DNA of 64,000 nucleotides from NCBI RefSeq assembly GCF_002886045.1, contig NZ_CP025791.1, positions 1,386,001-1,450,000 of the forward strand, written 5' to 3'. A model generated the notes under the pieces. The model searched no databases and was not told the DNA's origin. It saw only the letters and a list, made by a program, of their open reading frames with translations. This DNA is from Flavivirga eckloniae (GTDB lineage: Bacteria > Bacteroidota > Bacteroidia > Flavobacteriales > Flavobacteriaceae). The translations under genes and the position numbers were made by a program. Numbering within the stretch: position 1 is the first letter of the stretch; every line of letters starts with the position of its first letter. This document shows, in pieces, positions 20,538-31,855 of this stretch.

Positions 20538-20774
20538 ATGGATATTGATGCCAAAGAATTCCGTAATAGCGACATAACTGTTACCTACGATCCCTGCAAA
20601 TGTATTTTATCTGGAATTTGTGCCAGAGAGCTATCTGATGTATTTAGTAATTCTATTATTCCTTGGGTAAATCTGGACAATACTGAAACAAAAAGAGTTA
20701 TTAAGCAGATAAATAGGTGCCCATCTGGAGCTTTGAAGTATCATAAAAACAATGAGAAAAAGCAGGCTTCTTAA
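20538..20774 (+). CDS. Small (4Fe-4S) mono-cluster protein, YjdI/Fer4_19 type
   Basis: A 78-residue cytoplasmic protein. YDPCKCILSGICARELSDVF followed by NRCPSGALKYH is the pattern of the divergent 4Fe-4S mono-cluster family (Fer4_19, like E. coli YjdI): three Cys near the N-terminus and a fourth in a CPSGAL motif. Its redox partner is not known. The charged, Lys-rich tail is not conserved in the family as I know it. The ATG at 20538 is the only start that keeps the whole domain. It is separated by 143 bp from prfC and is convergent with the DUF3467 gene, with a large inverted repeat in between. Confidence 0.85.
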   Translation: MDIDAKEFRNSDITVTYDPCKCILSGICARELSDVFSNSIIPWVNLDNTETKRVIKQINRCPSGALKYHKNNEKKQAS

Positions 20775-20810
20775 AAAAGGGATGTCTGGAAAAAGTAATT
20801 AGATGTCTGT

Positions 20811-20871
20811 TCGAGTGTAGTTGAGATTTGTTTTAATATACTGATTTTTACAACATATCAACTACACTCGA
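20811..20871. terminator. Inverted repeat between convergent genes
   Basis: A perfect 14-bp inverted repeat, TCGAGTGTAGTTGA (20811-20824) and TCAACTACACTCGA (20858-20871), with a 33-nt loop. It sits between the convergent ferredoxin-like and DUF3467 genes. The arm resembles the interspersed CTTCGACTRCGCTC repeat seen near the tRNA genes. It could act as a bidirectional terminator, but no clear T-run follows. Confidence 0.45.
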
Positions 20872-20915
20872 TGAGACAACTTTTAGATCTTTATACTTTT
20901 CAGGTAGTTTTCTAC

Positions 20916-21233
20916 TTACGCTTGACCTGTTGGTCCAAAATTAAGCGGAATTGGAGGTTGCTCATAATCTTTTATTTCACCATGCGCATTTTCAAATCTG
21001 GAAATATTTTCTCCTAAGGCTTTTAACAATCGTTTAGCGTGTTGTGGAGTTAATATTATTCGAGCTTTCACCTTATTCTTTGGAATTCCGGGCATAATAT
21101 TTACAAAATCTACAACGAATTCTGAAACTGAATGGTTAATAATAGCCAAATTGGAATATGTTCCTTCTGCTACTTTTTCATCTAGTTCAATATTAATCTG
21201 ACCTTGCTTTGGGTTTTCTTTTTCGTTTGCCAT
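20916..21233 (-). CDS. DUF3467 family protein
   Basis: A 105-residue soluble protein without signal peptide or membrane segment. The pattern INIELDEKVAEGTYSNLAII, then SEFVVDFVNIMPG and ILTPQHAKRLLKALGENI, matches the DUF3467 family, which is widespread in bacteria and archaea and of unknown function. In flavobacteria it commonly lies just downstream of rpoC, as here (95 bp, with the rpoC terminator in between). The conservation of this position suggests a housekeeping role, but nothing in the sequence gives a biochemical function. Confidence 0.88.
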   Translation of the reverse strand: MANEKENPKQGQINIELDEKVAEGTYSNLAIINHSVSEFVVDFVNIMPGIPKNKVKARIILTPQHAKRLLKALGENISRFENAHGEIKDYEQPPIPLNFGPTGQA

Positions 21234-21256
21234 ATCATATATAGGGTTTTTACAAT

Positions 21257-21292
21257 AAAAAAAGCCTTCAAGTTAATATACATGAAGGCTTT
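21257..21292 (-). terminator. Terminator after rpoC
   Basis: A 10-bp perfect stem, AAAGCCTTCA (21261-21270) and TGAAGGCTTT (21283-21292), with a 12-nt loop. On the minus strand it is followed by a run of seven Ts (the A-run at 21257-21263). It ends the ribosomal protein/RNA polymerase operon 35 bp after the rpoC stop. Confidence 0.8.
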
Positions 21293-21303
21293 TATTTTAT
21301 AGG

Positions 21304-21321
21304 TTCCTGCCTTCGCAGGAA
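21304..21321. repeat. Short palindromic intergenic repeat TTCCTGC-CTTC-GCAGGAA
   Basis: A perfect 7-bp stem with a 4-nt loop, between rpoC and its terminator. Near-identical copies lie at 34374-34393 and, degenerate, at 34699-34717. This is an interspersed repeat family common in flavobacterial intergenic DNA. Confidence 0.75.
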
Positions 21322-21327
21322 TGATAA

Positions 21328-24300
21328 TTAATTATAATTTAATTCTTGTTTTACTTGCATCATTTCGTCAAACTCTTCTTTAGAACCTACAATGATATCA
21401 GAGTAATTTCGCATACCTGTACCTGCTGGAATTCTATGTCCAACAATTACATTTTCTTTCAATCCTTCTAAATTATCAACTTTACCTGCTACAGCAGCTT
21501 CGTTAAGAACTTTAGTTGTTTCCTGGAACGATGCCGCAGAAATAAATGACTTCGTTTGAAGTGATGCTCTCGTAATACCTTGTAGTATTGGAGTAGCTGT
21601 TGCTGGTTTAGCATCTCTAGCTTCAACTAATTTCTTATCTTCTCTTCGTAAAATTGAATTTTCATCTCTTAACTCACGAGGCGAAATAATTTGTCCCGCT
21701 TTAAGATTAGTCGAATCTCCTGAGTCTTCAATTACTTTCATTCCGAAAATATCATCATTTTCTTTAATGAAATCTGCTTTATGAGCTAATTGATCTTCTA
21801 AGAAGATAGTATCACCAGAATCGATAATTCGTACTTTACGCATCATTTGTCTTACTACAACTTCAAAGTGCTTATCGTTAATCTTCACACCTTGTAAGCG
21901 GTATACTTCCTGTACTTCATTTACTAAGTATTGTTGAACGGCTGATGGTCCTTTAATATTCAAGATATCGTTTGGAGTAATAGAACCGTCTGAAAGTGGC
22001 ATACCTGCTTTTACATAATCATTTTCCTGAACTAGGATTTGATTAGATAATTTAACAAGATACTTTTTAATCTCTCCTAATTTAGATTCTACAATAATCT
22101 CACGATTACCTCTCTTTATTTTACCGAAAGAAACAACACCATCAATTTCACTTACTACAGCTGGGTTAGAAGGGTTACGTGCTTCGAATAACTCTGTTAC
22201 ACGAGGCAGACCTCCCGTAATATCACCCGCTTTAGCAGATTTACGAGGTATTTTAACTAAAACCTTTCCAACTTTAATTTTCTCCCCATCATCAATCATT
22301 AAGTGGGCACCTACTGGTAAGTTGTACGAACGTATTGTTCCTCCTTTAGCATCTTCAATATGAAGTGTTGGAATAAGTTTCTTATTTCTAGATTCTGAAA
22401 TTACTTTTTCCTGGAAACCTGTTTGTTCATCAATCTCAACTTGATAAGTAACACCTTGTTCTATGTTTTCATATTTTACTTTACCAGCAAATTCTGAAAT
22501 AATAACTCCGTTATATGGATCCCAAGAACATACTACATCTCCTTTACTTAATTCCTGACCGTTTTTAACATAAATGTACGATCCGTAAGGAATATTATTT
22601 GTACTTAAAACAATACCTGTTTTCTTATCTGTAAGCTTAAGTTCTGATGTTCTTGAAATAACAATATCAACTTCATTTCCTTCTCCATCTTCACCTTTAA
22701 CTGTCTTTAAGTCTTCTATTTCAGCTAAACCATCAAATTTAACAGCTAGTTTATTATCTTCAGAAATGTTACCAGCAATACCTCCTACGTGGAATGTACG
22801 AAGTGTTAACTGCGTTCCTGGTTCTCCAATAGACTGTGCTGCAACAACACCAACGGCTTCTCCTCGCTGTACCATTTTACCGGTAGCTAGATTACGACCG
22901 TAACATTTAGCACAGATTCCTTGTAAGGCCTCGCATGTTAATGCTGAACGTACTTCTAAGCTTTCAATTGGAGATGCTTCAATAGCTTTCGCTATATCAT
23001 CTTCTATTAACTGACCAGATGACACTAACAACTCTTGAGTTAATGGATCGTAAACATCATTTAAAGCCACACGTCCAACGATTCTTTCTTCAAGTGTTTC
23101 TACAACTTCATCGTTTTTCTTTAATGGCTCAACTTCTACACCTCTTAATGTACCACAATCTTCTGTGTTTATAATTACATCTTGAGATACATCAACTAAA
23201 CGACGTGTTAAGTAACCTGCATCTGCTGTTTTAAGAGCGGTATCTGCAAGACCTTTACGTGCACCATGCGTAGAGATAAAGTATTCTAAAATTGAAAGTC
23301 CTTCTTTAAAGTTAGAAAGAATTGGATTTTCAATAATCTCTCCACCTCCTGCATTAGATTTTTTAGGTTTTGCCATTAATCCACGCATACCTGTAAGCTG
23401 ACGAATCTGTTCTTTAGATCCACGAGCTCCAGAATCAAGCATCATAAACACCGAGTTAAATCCTTGCTGATCTTCTCTAATACGTTTCATTGACAATTCT
23501 GTCAATTCAGCATTTGTTGAAGTCCATATATCAATAACCTGGTTATAACGTTCGTTGTTGGTAATAAGTCCCATGTTATAGTTACCCATAATACCATCAA
23601 CTAAACCATTAGCTTTATCGATCATTCCTTGTTTTTCCGGTGGAATAATGATATCACCTAAACTAAATGATAATCCCCCTTGGAATGCAAACTGGAATCC
23701 TAATGTTCTAATAGCGTCTAAGAAATCAGCTGTTTCTGGAACAGAAGTTACTTTAAGAATTTTTCCAATAATATCTCTTAAAGATTTCTTAGTCAATACT
23801 TCATTGATATAACCTGCTGCCTGTGGCACATTTTGGTTAAATAACACACGACCTACAGTAGTCTCTACAATAGTTGGTGCTAATTTACCATCTTCATTAA
23901 TATCAATGGTTCTTACTTTTATACCTGCATTTAGGTCTACGCGTTTCTCGTTAAAAGCAATTACAACTTCTTCTGATGAGTAGAATGTTAAACCTTCTCC
24001 TTTAATTGGTACTTCTGGAGTAGACTTACGTAACTTGGTCATGTAGTATAAACCAAGTACCATATCCTGAGAAGGTACTGTTACCGGTGATCCGTTAGCT
24101 GGATTCAAGATATTATGAGATGCCAACATTAATAATTGACATTCTAAAATAGCTTCTGGTCCTAATGGTAAGTGTACCGCCATTTGATCCCCATCGAAAT
24201 CCGCATTAAATGCAGTACATACTAATGGGTGTAGTTGGATTGCTTTACCCTCAATTAATTTTGGTTGGAACGCTTGTATACCTAATCTATGTAAAGTAGG

Positions 24301-25629
24301 CGCACGGTTTAGTAATACTGGATGTCCTTTAAGAACATTTTCCAGAATATCCCAAACCACAGGCTCTCTTTTGTCTATAATTTTCTTAGCTGATTTTACA
24401 GTCTTAACAATACCTCTTTCTATTAGTTTTCTAATTACAAAAGGCTTGTAAAGCTCTGCAGCCATATTTTTTGGCAAACCACATTCGAATAATTTCAATT
24501 CTGGTCCTACAACAATTACCGAACGCGCTGAGTAATCAACACGTTTACCAAGTAAATTTTGACGGAAACGTCCTTGTTTACCTTTTAACGAATCTGATAG
24601 TGATTTAAGTGGTCTGTTTGAATCTGTTTTTACAGCAGAAGACTTACGTGTATTATCGAATAATGAATCTACAGATTCCTGTAGCATACGCTTTTCGTTA
24701 CGTAATATTACTTCTGGAGCTTTTATCTCAACTAATCTTTTTAGACGGTTGTTACGGATAATAACTCTTCTGTATAGATCATTTAAATCTGATGTTGCAA
24801 AACGACCTCCATCTAACGGCACTAACGGACGTAATTCTGGCGGAATAATTGGAATCACTTTCATAATCATCCATTCTGGACGATTTTCTCTATTTTGATT
24901 TGATTCACGTAATGATTCTACAACTTGTAAACGTTTTAAAGCTTCAGTTTTACGTTGTTTAGACGTTTCTGTATTTGCTTTATGACGTAATTCGTATGAT
25001 AATGATTCTAAATCAATTCTAGCTAACAATTCAATAAGACATTCTGCTCCCATTTTAGCAAGAAACTTATTAGGGTCTGTATCGTCTAAATATTGATTGT
25101 CCTGAGGAAGTTCTTCAAGAATATTTAAATACTCCTCCTCTGTTAAGAAGTCCATTTTTTGTAATGGTTCGCCTTCTTCATTTTTGGCATTACCAGGCTG
25201 AATTACTACGTAACGCTCGTAGTAAATAATCATATCTAATTTCTTAGATGGTAAACCTAATAAATAACCTATTTTATTTGGTAACGAACGGAAATACCAG
25301 ATGTGAGCTACAGGAACAACTAAGTTAATATGCCCTACTCTGTCTCTACGTACTTTCTTTTCTGTTACTTCTACACCACAACGATCGCAAACGATTCCTT
25401 TGTAGCGAATTCTTTTATATTTACCACAAGCACATTCGTAATCCTTTACAGGACCAAAAATACGCTCACAGAACAAACCATCTCGTTCTGGTTTGTGAGT
25501 TCGATAATTGATAGTTTCTGGTTTTAAAACTTCACCTCTAGATTCCGCCAAAATAGATTCTGGTGATGCTAAACCAATTGAGATTTTATTAAACCTCTTT
25601 ACCGTATTCTTATCTTGTTTTCTCGCCAT
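21328..25629 (-). CDS. rpoC: DNA-directed RNA polymerase subunit beta'
   Basis: The 1433-residue largest subunit of RNA polymerase. The active-site motif [12 protein letters not shown] carries the three Asp that bind catalytic Mg2+. The N-terminal zinc site is seen as [20 protein letters not shown] (about residues 70-90) and the second zinc site as CGT...[11 protein letters not shown] (about 820-905). Bridge and trigger region sequences such as [19 protein letters not shown] are intact. Its size is close to the E. coli subunit (1407). It is the last gene of the operon, 74 bp after rpoB, and that gap is almost entirely filled by a repeat. Like other Bacteroidota RpoC it should work with a primary sigma that recognises TTG/TAnnTTTG promoters. 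Confidence 0.99.
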   Translation of the reverse strand: MARKQDKNTVKRFNKISIGLASPESILAESRGEVLKPETINYRTHKPERDGLFCERIFGPVKDYECACGKYKRIRYKGIVCDRCGVEVTEKKVRRDRVGHINLVVPVAHIWYFRSLPNKIGYLLGLPSKKLDMIIYYERYVVIQPGNAKNEEGEPLQKMDFLTEEEYLNILEELPQDNQYLDDTDPNKFLAKMGAECLIELLARIDLESLSYELRHKANTETSKQRKTEALKRLQVVESLRESNQNRENRPEWMIMKVIPIIPPELRPLVPLDGGRFATSDLNDLYRRVIIRNNRLKRLVEIKAPEVILRNEKRMLQESVDSLFDNTRKSSAVKTDSNRPLKSLSDSLKGKQGRFRQNLLGKRVDYSARSVIVVGPELKLFECGLPKNMAAELYKPFVIRKLIERGIVKTVKSAKKIIDKREPVVWDILENVLKGHPVLLNRAPTLHRLGIQAFQPKLIEGKAIQLHPLVCTAFNADFDGDQMAVHLPLGPEAILECQLLMLASHNILNPANGSPVTVPSQDMVLGLYYMTKLRKSTPEVPIKGEGLTFYSSEEVVIAFNEKRVDLNAGIKVRTIDINEDGKLAPTIVETTVGRVLFNQNVPQAAGYINEVLTKKSLRDIIGKILKVTSVPETADFLDAIRTLGFQFAFQGGLSFSLGDIIIPPEKQGMIDKANGLVDGIMGNYNMGLITNNERYNQVIDIWTSTNAELTELSMKRIREDQQGFNSVFMMLDSGARGSKEQIRQLTGMRGLMAKPKKSNAGGGEIIENPILSNFKEGLSILEYFISTHGARKGLADTALKTADAGYLTRRLVDVSQDVIINTEDCGTLRGVEVEPLKKNDEVVETLEERIVGRVALNDVYDPLTQELLVSSGQLIEDDIAKAIEASPIESLEVRSALTCEALQGICAKCYGRNLATGKMVQRGEAVGVVAAQSIGEPGTQLTLRTFHVGGIAGNISEDNKLAVKFDGLAEIEDLKTVKGEDGEGNEVDIVISRTSELKLTDKKTGIVLSTNNIPYGSYIYVKNGQELSKGDVVCSWDPYNGVIISEFAGKVKYENIEQGVTYQVEIDEQTGFQEKVISESRNKKLIPTLHIEDAKGGTIRSYNLPVGAHLMIDDGEKIKVGKVLVKIPRKSAKAGDITGGLPRVTELFEARNPSNPAVVSEIDGVVSFGKIKRGNREIIVESKLGEIKKYLVKLSNQILVQENDYVKAGMPLSDGSITPNDILNIKGPSAVQQYLVNEVQEVYRLQGVKINDKHFEVVVRQMMRKVRIIDSGDTIFLEDQLAHKADFIKENDDIFGMKVIEDSGDSTNLKAGQIISPRELRDENSILRREDKKLVEARDAKPATATPILQGITRASLQTKSFISAASFQETTKVLNEAAVAGKVDNLEGLKENVIVGHRIPAGTGMRNYSDIIVGSKEEFDEMMQVKQELNYN

Positions 25630-25641
25630 TTCTTTTATAGT

Positions 25642-25700
25642 ATTCAGTGTTCAGTGTTCAGTGCGCAGTGCCTACTGCTGACTGATTACTGCTAACTATT
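25642..25700. repeat. CAGTGTT/ACTGCT-type interspersed repeat between rpoB and rpoC
   Basis: Short near-repeats of TTCAGTG and GCAGTG are followed by ACTGCT/ACTGATTACTGC in inverted orientation, filling nearly all of the 74-bp space between the two polymerase genes. The run is unlike the neighbouring AT-rich DNA and looks like the CAGT-rich interspersed element found in many flavobacterial genomes. Confidence 0.6.
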
Positions 25701-25703
25701 TTA

Positions 25704-28700
25704 TTATTCCTCTAATCTAATATCTAATCCTAATCCTTTCAATTCGTGCATAAGTACGTTGAAAGATTCAGGTAGTCCCGGATCTGGCATCGGTTCTCCT
25801 TTAACAATACTTTCGTATGTCTTTGCTCTACCAATTACATCATCAGATTTTACTGTTAAGATTTCACGTAGTGTACTTGATGCTCCATAAGCTTCAAGTG
25901 CCCAAACTTCCATCTCTCCAAAACGCTGACCACCAAACTGTGCTTTACCACCTAATGGTTGTTGTGTAATTAATGAGTAAGGTCCTATAGAACGTGCGTG
26001 CATCTTATCATCTACCATGTGTCCTAGTTTCAACATGTAAATCACACCAACTGTTGCTGGTTGATCGAAACGCTGACCTGTTCCACCATCATATAAATAA
26101 GTATGCCCATATCTTGGAATTCCAGCTTCATCTGTAAATCCATTAATTTGATCTATAGTTGCTCCGTCAAAAATAGGAGTCGCATATTTACGATCTAATT
26201 TTTGTCCTGCCCATCCTAATACTGTTTCGTATATCTGACCAATATTCATACGAGATGGTACACCAAGTGGATTTAATACAATATCAACAGGTGTTCCGTC
26301 CTCTAAGAAAGGCATATCTTCCTGACGAACGATTCTAGCAACAATACCTTTGTTACCGTGACGTCCCGCCATTTTATCTCCTACTTTAAGCTTACGTTTT
26401 TTAGCAATGTAAACTTTTGCTAATTTGATGATTCCTGCTGGTAATTCATCACCTACAGAAATTGTAAACTTCTCACGTCTTAAAGAACCTTGTAAATCGT
26501 TTTCTTTAATCTTATAGTTGTGAATTAAATCGGCTACAAGTTGGTTAGTATGCTCATCTGTTGTCCATTTACCTGATACTAAATGTGCATAATCATCAAC
26601 AGCATTTAACATTTTAAGTGTGAATTTTTTACCTTTTGGCAATACTTCTTCACCTAAATCATTGTAAATACCTTGAGCTGTTTTACCATTTACGATAGTG
26701 AAAAGTTTTTCGATTAACACATTCTTTAAATCATCAAACTTAGCATCGTAAATACCTTCTAATTGTAAGATATCATCTTTATCTTGTGCTCTCTTACGCT
26801 TATCTTTTACGGCTCTTGCAAATAATTTCTTTTCAATTACAACACCATTTAAAGATGGTGATGCTTTTAAAGAGGCATCTTTTACATCGCCTGCTTTATC
26901 ACCAAAGATTGCACGTAATAATTTTTCTTCCGGAGTAGGATCAGATTCACCTTTTGGAGTAATCTTTCCTATAAGAATATCACCAGGTTTTACTTCAGCA
27001 CCTACGCGAATCATTCCGTTTTCATCTAAATCTTTAGTAGCTTCTTCAGAAACGTTAGGGATATCGTTTGTTAGCTCTTCGTTACCTAATTTGGTATCTC
27101 TAACTTCTAACGAATATTCATCAATATGAATAGATGTAAAGATATCTTCTCTTACTACTTTTTCTGAAATTACAATCGCATCCTCAAAGTTATATCCTTT
27201 CCAAGGCATGAAAGCTACTTTCATGTTTCTACCTAATGCTAACTCGCCTTTTTGAGTAGCATAACCTTCACATAAAACCTGACCTTTAGTTACAATATCA
27301 CCTTTGGTTACAATTGGTTTTAGGTTGATAGATGTTCCTTGATTCGTTTTTCTGAACTTAACTAATTGATATACTTTAACGTCGCTATCAAAGCTTACTT
27401 TAGCCTCGTCTTCTGTACGATCGTATTTAATTTTTATTTCGTTTGCATCAACATATAGTACTTCTCCTTTTCCTTCGGCATTGATTAATACACGAGAATC
27501 TGAAGCTACTTGACGCTCTAATCCTGTTCCTACAATTGGAGCTTGTGGTAATAATAATGGTACTGCTTGACGCATCATATTAGATCCCATCAACGCTCTA
27601 TTCGCATCATCATGCTCTAAGAAAGGAATTAAAGATGCCGAAATTGACGATATTTGGTTTGGTGCTACATCTGTATAGTTTACAGAAGTTGGCTCTATTA
27701 CCGGGAAGTCCCCCTCCATACGAGCAATTACCTTGTCGTGTAATATTTTACCGCTATCATCAACTTCTACTGTTGCTTGTGCAATTAGTTTTTCTTCTTC
27801 TTCTTCGGCACTTAAATATGTTGGCTTATTTTCTATGTCAACAACACCATCTGTTACTTTTCTATACGGTGTTTCAATGAATCCCATTGAATTCACTTTT
27901 GCATATACAGAAAGTGATGAAATTAAACCAATATTTGGTCCCTCTGGTGTTTCAATAGGACATAAACGTCCGTAGTGCGTATAGTGTACATCACGTACCT
28001 CGAAACCTGCTCTTTCACGCGATAAACCTCCTGGTCCTAATGCAGATAAACGACGTTTGTGAGTGATCTCTGCTAATGGATTTGTTTGATCCATAAACTG
28101 AGATAACTGGTTTGTACCAAAGAACGAATTAATTACAGACGATAAAGTCTTAGCGTTAATCAAATCTATTGGTGTAAACACCTCGTTATCACGAACGTTC
28201 ATACGCTCACGAATCGTACGTGCCATACGTGCTAAACCAACACCAAATTGTTGTGATAATTGCTCACCTACTGTACGTACACGACGGTTAGATAAGTGAT
28301 CAATATCATCAATCTCTGCTTTAGAGTTGATAAGCTCGATTAAATATTTTATAATGGTAATGATATCTTCTTTGGTAAGCACTTGCTTATCCATTCCAAT
28401 ATCAAGACCTAATTTTTTGTTCATTCTATAACGACCTACTTCTCCTAAAGAGTAACGTTGGTCTGAGAAGAATAATTTATCAATGATACCACGCGCTGTT
28501 TCCTCATCTGGCGGCTCAGCGTTACGTAATTGTCTGTAGATATGCTCTACAGCTTCTTTTTCTGAGTTTGTTGGATCTTTTTGAAGCGTATTGTGAATAA
28601 TGGCGTAATCACCTTGTTCTGCACTTTCTTTATGTAAAAGAATTGTTTTTACATCTGCTTCAATAATTTCCTCTACATTCTCTTTATCTAAAATAGTATC

Positions 28701-29516
28701 ACGATCAAGTACTATTTCGTTACGCTCAATAGATACTACTTCCCCTGTATCTTCATCAACAAAATCCTCATGCCATGTGTTTAATACACGTGCTGCTAAT
28801 TTTCTTCCTAAATATTTCTTTAATCCAGATTTAGATACTTTTACTTCTTCAGCAAGATCAAAAATCTCTAAGATATCCTTATCACGCTCAAAACCTATTG
28901 CTCTAAATAATGTTGTAACAGGTAACTTTTTCTTTCTATCGATGTAAGCATACATTACCTGATTAATATCTGTAGCAAATTCAATCCAAGATCCTTTAAA
29001 AGGAATTACCCTAGCTGAATATAGTTTTGTTCCATTTGCATGGAAAGATTGACCAAAAAATACTCCTGGTGAACGATGTAATTGAGAAACTACGACACGT
29101 TCAGCACCGTTGATACAAAAAGTACCACTTGGTGTCATGTAAGGTATTGTTCCTAAGTACACATCTTGAACAATGGTCTCGAAATCCTCATGTTCAGGGT
29201 CTGTACAGTATAACTTTAACCTTGCTTTTAGCGGAACGCTGTAAGTAAGTCCTCGTTCAATACACTCATCAATAGCATATCTTGGTGGATCTACGAAGTA
29301 ATCTAAAAATTCTAAAACAAATTGATTACGAGAATCTGTAATAGGGAAGTTCTCCATGAAGGTGTTATAAAGACCTTCATCACCTCTTTCTTCAGATTTT
29401 GTTTCTAGTTGGAAAAAATCCTGGAAGGATTTAATCTGAATATCCAAGAAATCCGGATATTCTGTTCTATTTACAATAGACGAGAAATTTAATCTTTCAG
29501 CTTGTGTTGATAACAT
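25704..29516 (-). CDS. rpoB: DNA-directed RNA polymerase subunit beta
   Basis: The 1270-residue second-largest subunit of RNA polymerase. Recognisable blocks include the rifampicin region ([30 protein letters not shown]), [11 protein letters not shown], the catalytic-site region [19 protein letters not shown], and the C-terminal clamp motif [20 protein letters not shown]. In the rifampicin region, Asp of FMDQ and His of THKRRL are the normal sensitive-type residues. The start is the ATG at 29514-29516, one codon after a TTG. It follows rplL by 130 bp with a strong hairpin in between and is co-transcribed with rpoC. Confidence 0.99.
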   Translation of the reverse strand: MLSTQAERLNFSSIVNRTEYPDFLDIQIKSFQDFFQLETKSEERGDEGLYNTFMENFPITDSRNQFVLEFLDYFVDPPRYAIDECIERGLTYSVPLKARLKLYCTDPEHEDFETIVQDVYLGTIPYMTPSGTFCINGAERVVVSQLHRSPGVFFGQSFHANGTKLYSARVIPFKGSWIEFATDINQVMYAYIDRKKKLPVTTLFRAIGFERDKDILEIFDLAEEVKVSKSGLKKYLGRKLAARVLNTWHEDFVDEDTGEVVSIERNEIVLDRDTILDKENVEEIIEADVKTILLHKESAEQGDYAIIHNTLQKDPTNSEKEAVEHIYRQLRNAEPPDEETARGIIDKLFFSDQRYSLGEVGRYRMNKKLGLDIGMDKQVLTKEDIITIIKYLIELINSKAEIDDIDHLSNRRVRTVGEQLSQQFGVGLARMARTIRERMNVRDNEVFTPIDLINAKTLSSVINSFFGTNQLSQFMDQTNPLAEITHKRRLSALGPGGLSRERAGFEVRDVHYTHYGRLCPIETPEGPNIGLISSLSVYAKVNSMGFIETPYRKVTDGVVDIENKPTYLSAEEEEEKLIAQATVEVDDSGKILHDKVIARMEGDFPVIEPTSVNYTDVAPNQISSISASLIPFLEHDDANRALMGSNMMRQAVPLLLPQAPIVGTGLERQVASDSRVLINAEGKGEVLYVDANEIKIKYDRTEDEAKVSFDSDVKVYQLVKFRKTNQGTSINLKPIVTKGDIVTKGQVLCEGYATQKGELALGRNMKVAFMPWKGYNFEDAIVISEKVVREDIFTSIHIDEYSLEVRDTKLGNEELTNDIPNVSEEATKDLDENGMIRVGAEVKPGDILIGKITPKGESDPTPEEKLLRAIFGDKAGDVKDASLKASPSLNGVVIEKKLFARAVKDKRKRAQDKDDILQLEGIYDAKFDDLKNVLIEKLFTIVNGKTAQGIYNDLGEEVLPKGKKFTLKMLNAVDDYAHLVSGKWTTDEHTNQLVADLIHNYKIKENDLQGSLRREKFTISVGDELPAGIIKLAKVYIAKKRKLKVGDKMAGRHGNKGIVARIVRQEDMPFLEDGTPVDIVLNPLGVPSRMNIGQIYETVLGWAGQKLDRKYATPIFDGATIDQINGFTDEAGIPRYGHTYLYDGGTGQRFDQPATVGVIYMLKLGHMVDDKMHARSIGPYSLITQQPLGGKAQFGGQRFGEMEVWALEAYGASSTLREILTVKSDDVIGRAKTYESIVKGEPMPDPGLPESFNVLMHELKGLGLDIRLEE

Positions 29517-29582
29517 CAATGGACGGAATTATGATTAAAAAATAATAGTTATTGGCGTATGTAATTGTTATATACGCAAAAT

Positions 29583-29623
29583 GGTTTAGGTCTTGTTACG
29601 CTTTTGCGTAACAGACCTAAACC
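29583..29623. promoter_or_regulatory. Long hairpin between rplL and rpoB (attenuator or processing site)
   Basis: The arms at 29583-29601 and 29606-29623 pair over 18 bp with a single bulged base and a TTTT loop (core TGTTACGC/GCGTAACA). The position corresponds to where E. coli has a partial terminator and RNase III site that set RpoB relative to L7/L12. No T-run follows on the minus strand, so RNA processing or pausing is more likely than full termination. Confidence 0.6.
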
Positions 29624-29646
29624 TTTATGTTTTTGAGTTGGTAAGC

Positions 29647-30024
29647 TTACTTAAGCTCAACCTCAGCTCCTGCTTCTTCTAAAGATGCTTTTAAAGCTTC
29701 TGCTTCGTCTTTAGCTACACCTTCTTTGATTGGGCTTGGCGCTTCGTCTACTAATCCTTTAGCTTCTTTTAATCCTAAACCAGTTAATTCTTTAACTAAT
29801 TTTACAACTGCTAATTTAGAACCACCAGCTGCTTTTAAGATTACATCAAACTCAGTTTTTTCTTCAGCAGCGTCTCCACCACCAGCAGCAGGACCAGCAA
29901 CAGCAACTGCAGCAGCAGCAGCAGGCTCGATACCATACTCATCTTTTAATATAGTAGCTAACTCATTTACTTCTTTTACTGTTAGGTTAACTAATTGTTC
30001 TGCGAAATCTTTTAAATCTGCCAT
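29647..30024 (-). CDS. rplL: 50S ribosomal protein L7/L12
   Basis: A 125-residue stalk protein that recruits translation GTPases to the ribosome. It has the N-terminal dimerisation domain ([19 protein letters not shown]), an Ala/Gly-rich flexible hinge (about residues 35-52) and the C-terminal globular domain with [20 protein letters not shown]. The length is typical. It lies 64 bp after rplJ and is followed by the long hairpin before rpoB, the usual arrangement for making several L12 copies per ribosome. No Shine-Dalgarno site is seen; the upstream region is A/T-rich as is usual here. Confidence 0.98.
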   Translation of the reverse strand: MADLKDFAEQLVNLTVKEVNELATILKDEYGIEPAAAAAVAVAGPAAGGGDAAEEKTEFDVILKAAGGSKLAVVKLVKELTGLGLKEAKGLVDEAPSPIKEGVAKDEAEALKASLEEAGAEVELK

Positions 30025-30088
30025 TTTTCTATCGTTTTAATAATTTTTTAATAATAATATAATTGTAATAAGTGCGTACTGCTTAATA

Positions 30089-30610
30089 CTATCCTTCTTT
30101 TTCAGATAGTGTTTTAATAATACCAGCAAGTGTTCCTCCACCCGATTTAAGTGCAGAGATAACATTTTTAGCAGGAGATTGTAATAATGTAACAATTTCT
30201 CCAATCAACTCATCCTTAGACTTGATATCTACTAATGCGTCTAATTGCTCATCGCCAATATAAACAGCTTCCTCAATAAATGCGCCTTTTAATAAAGGTT
30301 TATCTGATTTTTTACGGAAGTTCTTAATTAGCTTTGCTGGTGCATTACCTGTTTCAGAATACATCACAGATGTATTCCCTTTTAAAACTGAAGGAAGCTC
30401 ACCAAATTCTTTATCTGACGCTTCCATAGCTTTTTCAAGCAATGTATTTTTAACGACTGCCATTTTTACGTTGGCTTTAAAACAAGCACGACGTAAATCT
30501 GAGGTTGACCCTGCGTTTAATCCTGAAATATCTGTTAAATAAATATTTGAACAGTTAGCTAATTCTGCAGTTAATTCCTCAATTACTTGTGATTTTTCTT
30601 CTCTTGTCAT
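30089..30610 (-). CDS. rplJ: 50S ribosomal protein L10
   Basis: A 173-residue stalk base protein that binds 23S rRNA and carries the L7/L12 dimers. The N-terminal part (MTREEKSQVIEELTAEL, YLTDISGLNAGSTSDLR) and the C-terminal helix that binds L12 are present. The length is in the normal range (about 165-175). It starts 20 bp after the rplA stop, so the two are co-transcribed. In E. coli an L10-L12 complex represses translation from the rplJ leader, but a leader of only 20 nt leaves little room for that here. Confidence 0.97.
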   Translation of the reverse strand: MTREEKSQVIEELTAELANCSNIYLTDISGLNAGSTSDLRRACFKANVKMAVVKNTLLEKAMEASDKEFGELPSVLKGNTSVMYSETGNAPAKLIKNFRKKSDKPLLKGAFIEEAVYIGDEQLDALVDIKSKDELIGEIVTLLQSPAKNVISALKSGGGTLAGIIKTLSEKEG

Positions 30611-30630
30611 AATAAAAGTATTTTAACTGA

Positions 30631-31320
30631 TTAACCAATTTTAGGATCAATTGCAACACTAGGACTCATGGTGCTAGACATAAATATGCTTTTCACATAA
30701 GTACCTTTTGCAGTTGTTGGTTTCAATTTCATTAATGTCTGTAATAATTCATTTGCATTACCTGCAATTTTATCAGCACTAAATGAAGCTTTCCCTATAG
30801 CAGCGTGTACAATACCGGTTTTATCAACTTTAAAGTCAATTTTACCAGCTTTTACTTCTGTTACAGCTTTAGCAACATCCATAGTTACTGTACCTGTTTT
30901 AGGGTTAGGCATTAAACCTCTTGGACCTAATACACGTCCTAAAGGACCTAATTTCCCCATAACACTTGGCATAGTAATAATTACGTCTACGTCTGTCCAA
31001 CCACCTTTAATTTTATCAAGGTACTCGTCTAAACCAACGTAATCTGCACCAGCTTCTTTAGCTTCTGCTTCTTTATCTGGTGTTACCAATGCTAATACTT
31101 TCATATCTTTACCAGTACCGTGTGGAAGTGATACAACACCTCTTACCATTTGGTTTGCTTTTCTAGGATCTACTCCTAAACGCACAGCCAAATCTACAGA
31201 TGCATCAAACTTAGTATTAGTAATTTCTTTTATTAATGCTGATGCTTCATCAACAGAATAAAGTTTTCCTTTTTCTATTTTCGCTGCAGCCTCTTTTTGC
31301 TTTTTTGTTAATCTTGCCAT
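30631..31320 (-). CDS. rplA: 50S ribosomal protein L1
   Basis: A 229-residue protein of the L1 stalk of the large subunit, involved in release of deacylated tRNA from the E site. Typical L1 blocks are present: [30 protein letters not shown], and the signature [19 protein letters not shown]. It starts 20 bp after rplK, as in most bacteria. L1 commonly represses its own operon by binding the rplK leader. Confidence 0.98.
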   Translation of the reverse strand: MARLTKKQKEAAAKIEKGKLYSVDEASALIKEITNTKFDASVDLAVRLGVDPRKANQMVRGVVSLPHGTGKDMKVLALVTPDKEAEAKEAGADYVGLDEYLDKIKGGWTDVDVIITMPSVMGKLGPLGRVLGPRGLMPNPKTGTVTMDVAKAVTEVKAGKIDFKVDKTGIVHAAIGKASFSADKIAGNANELLQTLMKLKPTTAKGTYVKSIFMSSTMSPSVAIDPKIG

Positions 31321-31340
31321 TTCTAATGTCTTTTAAAAGA

Positions 31341-31778
31341 TTAATTAGGAAATTTTCCTGTAACGGTTATTCCCATAGATCTTGCTGTACCAGCAACCAT
31401 TTTCATAGCAGACTCTATAGTAAATGCATTTAAATCTACCATTTTGTCTTCTGCAATAGTTTTAATCTGATCCCAAGAAACTTTAGCTACTTTCTTTCGG
31501 TTTGGTTCTCCTGAACCTTTCTTCACCTTGGCCGCTTCTAATAATTGTACTGCAGCTGGAGGAGTTTTAATTACAAAGTCAAATGACTTGTCTTTGTAAA
31601 CAGATATAACAACCGGTAATACTTTACCAGGCTTATCCTGTGTTCTAGCATTAAATTGCTTACAGAACTCCATGATGTTAACTCCAGCAGCACCTAAAGC
31701 GGGTCCAACCGGTGGCGATGGATTCGCAGCACCTCCCCGAACTTGTAACTTAACTACTTTACCTAATTCTTTTGCCAT
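31341..31778 (-). CDS. rplK: 50S ribosomal protein L11
   Basis: A 145-residue protein of the GTPase-associated centre. It has the Pro-rich N-terminal part ([20 protein letters not shown]) that thiopeptide antibiotics contact, [16 protein letters not shown] in the middle, and the RNA-binding C-terminal domain ending [11 protein letters not shown]. The length is typical. It lies 77 bp after nusG in the usual secE-nusG-rplK-rplA order. Confidence 0.98.
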   Translation of the reverse strand: MAKELGKVVKLQVRGGAANPSPPVGPALGAAGVNIMEFCKQFNARTQDKPGKVLPVVISVYKDKSFDFVIKTPPAAVQLLEAAKVKKGSGEPNRKKVAKVSWDQIKTIAEDKMVDLNAFTIESAMKMVAGTARSMGITVTGKFPN

Positions 31779-31855
31779 TTTTAATAATTTAGTTAGATAC
31801 GATTCTTATAGTTTGGAAGCAAAAGAACGTATCTTCATATATAGTGTAACAATTA

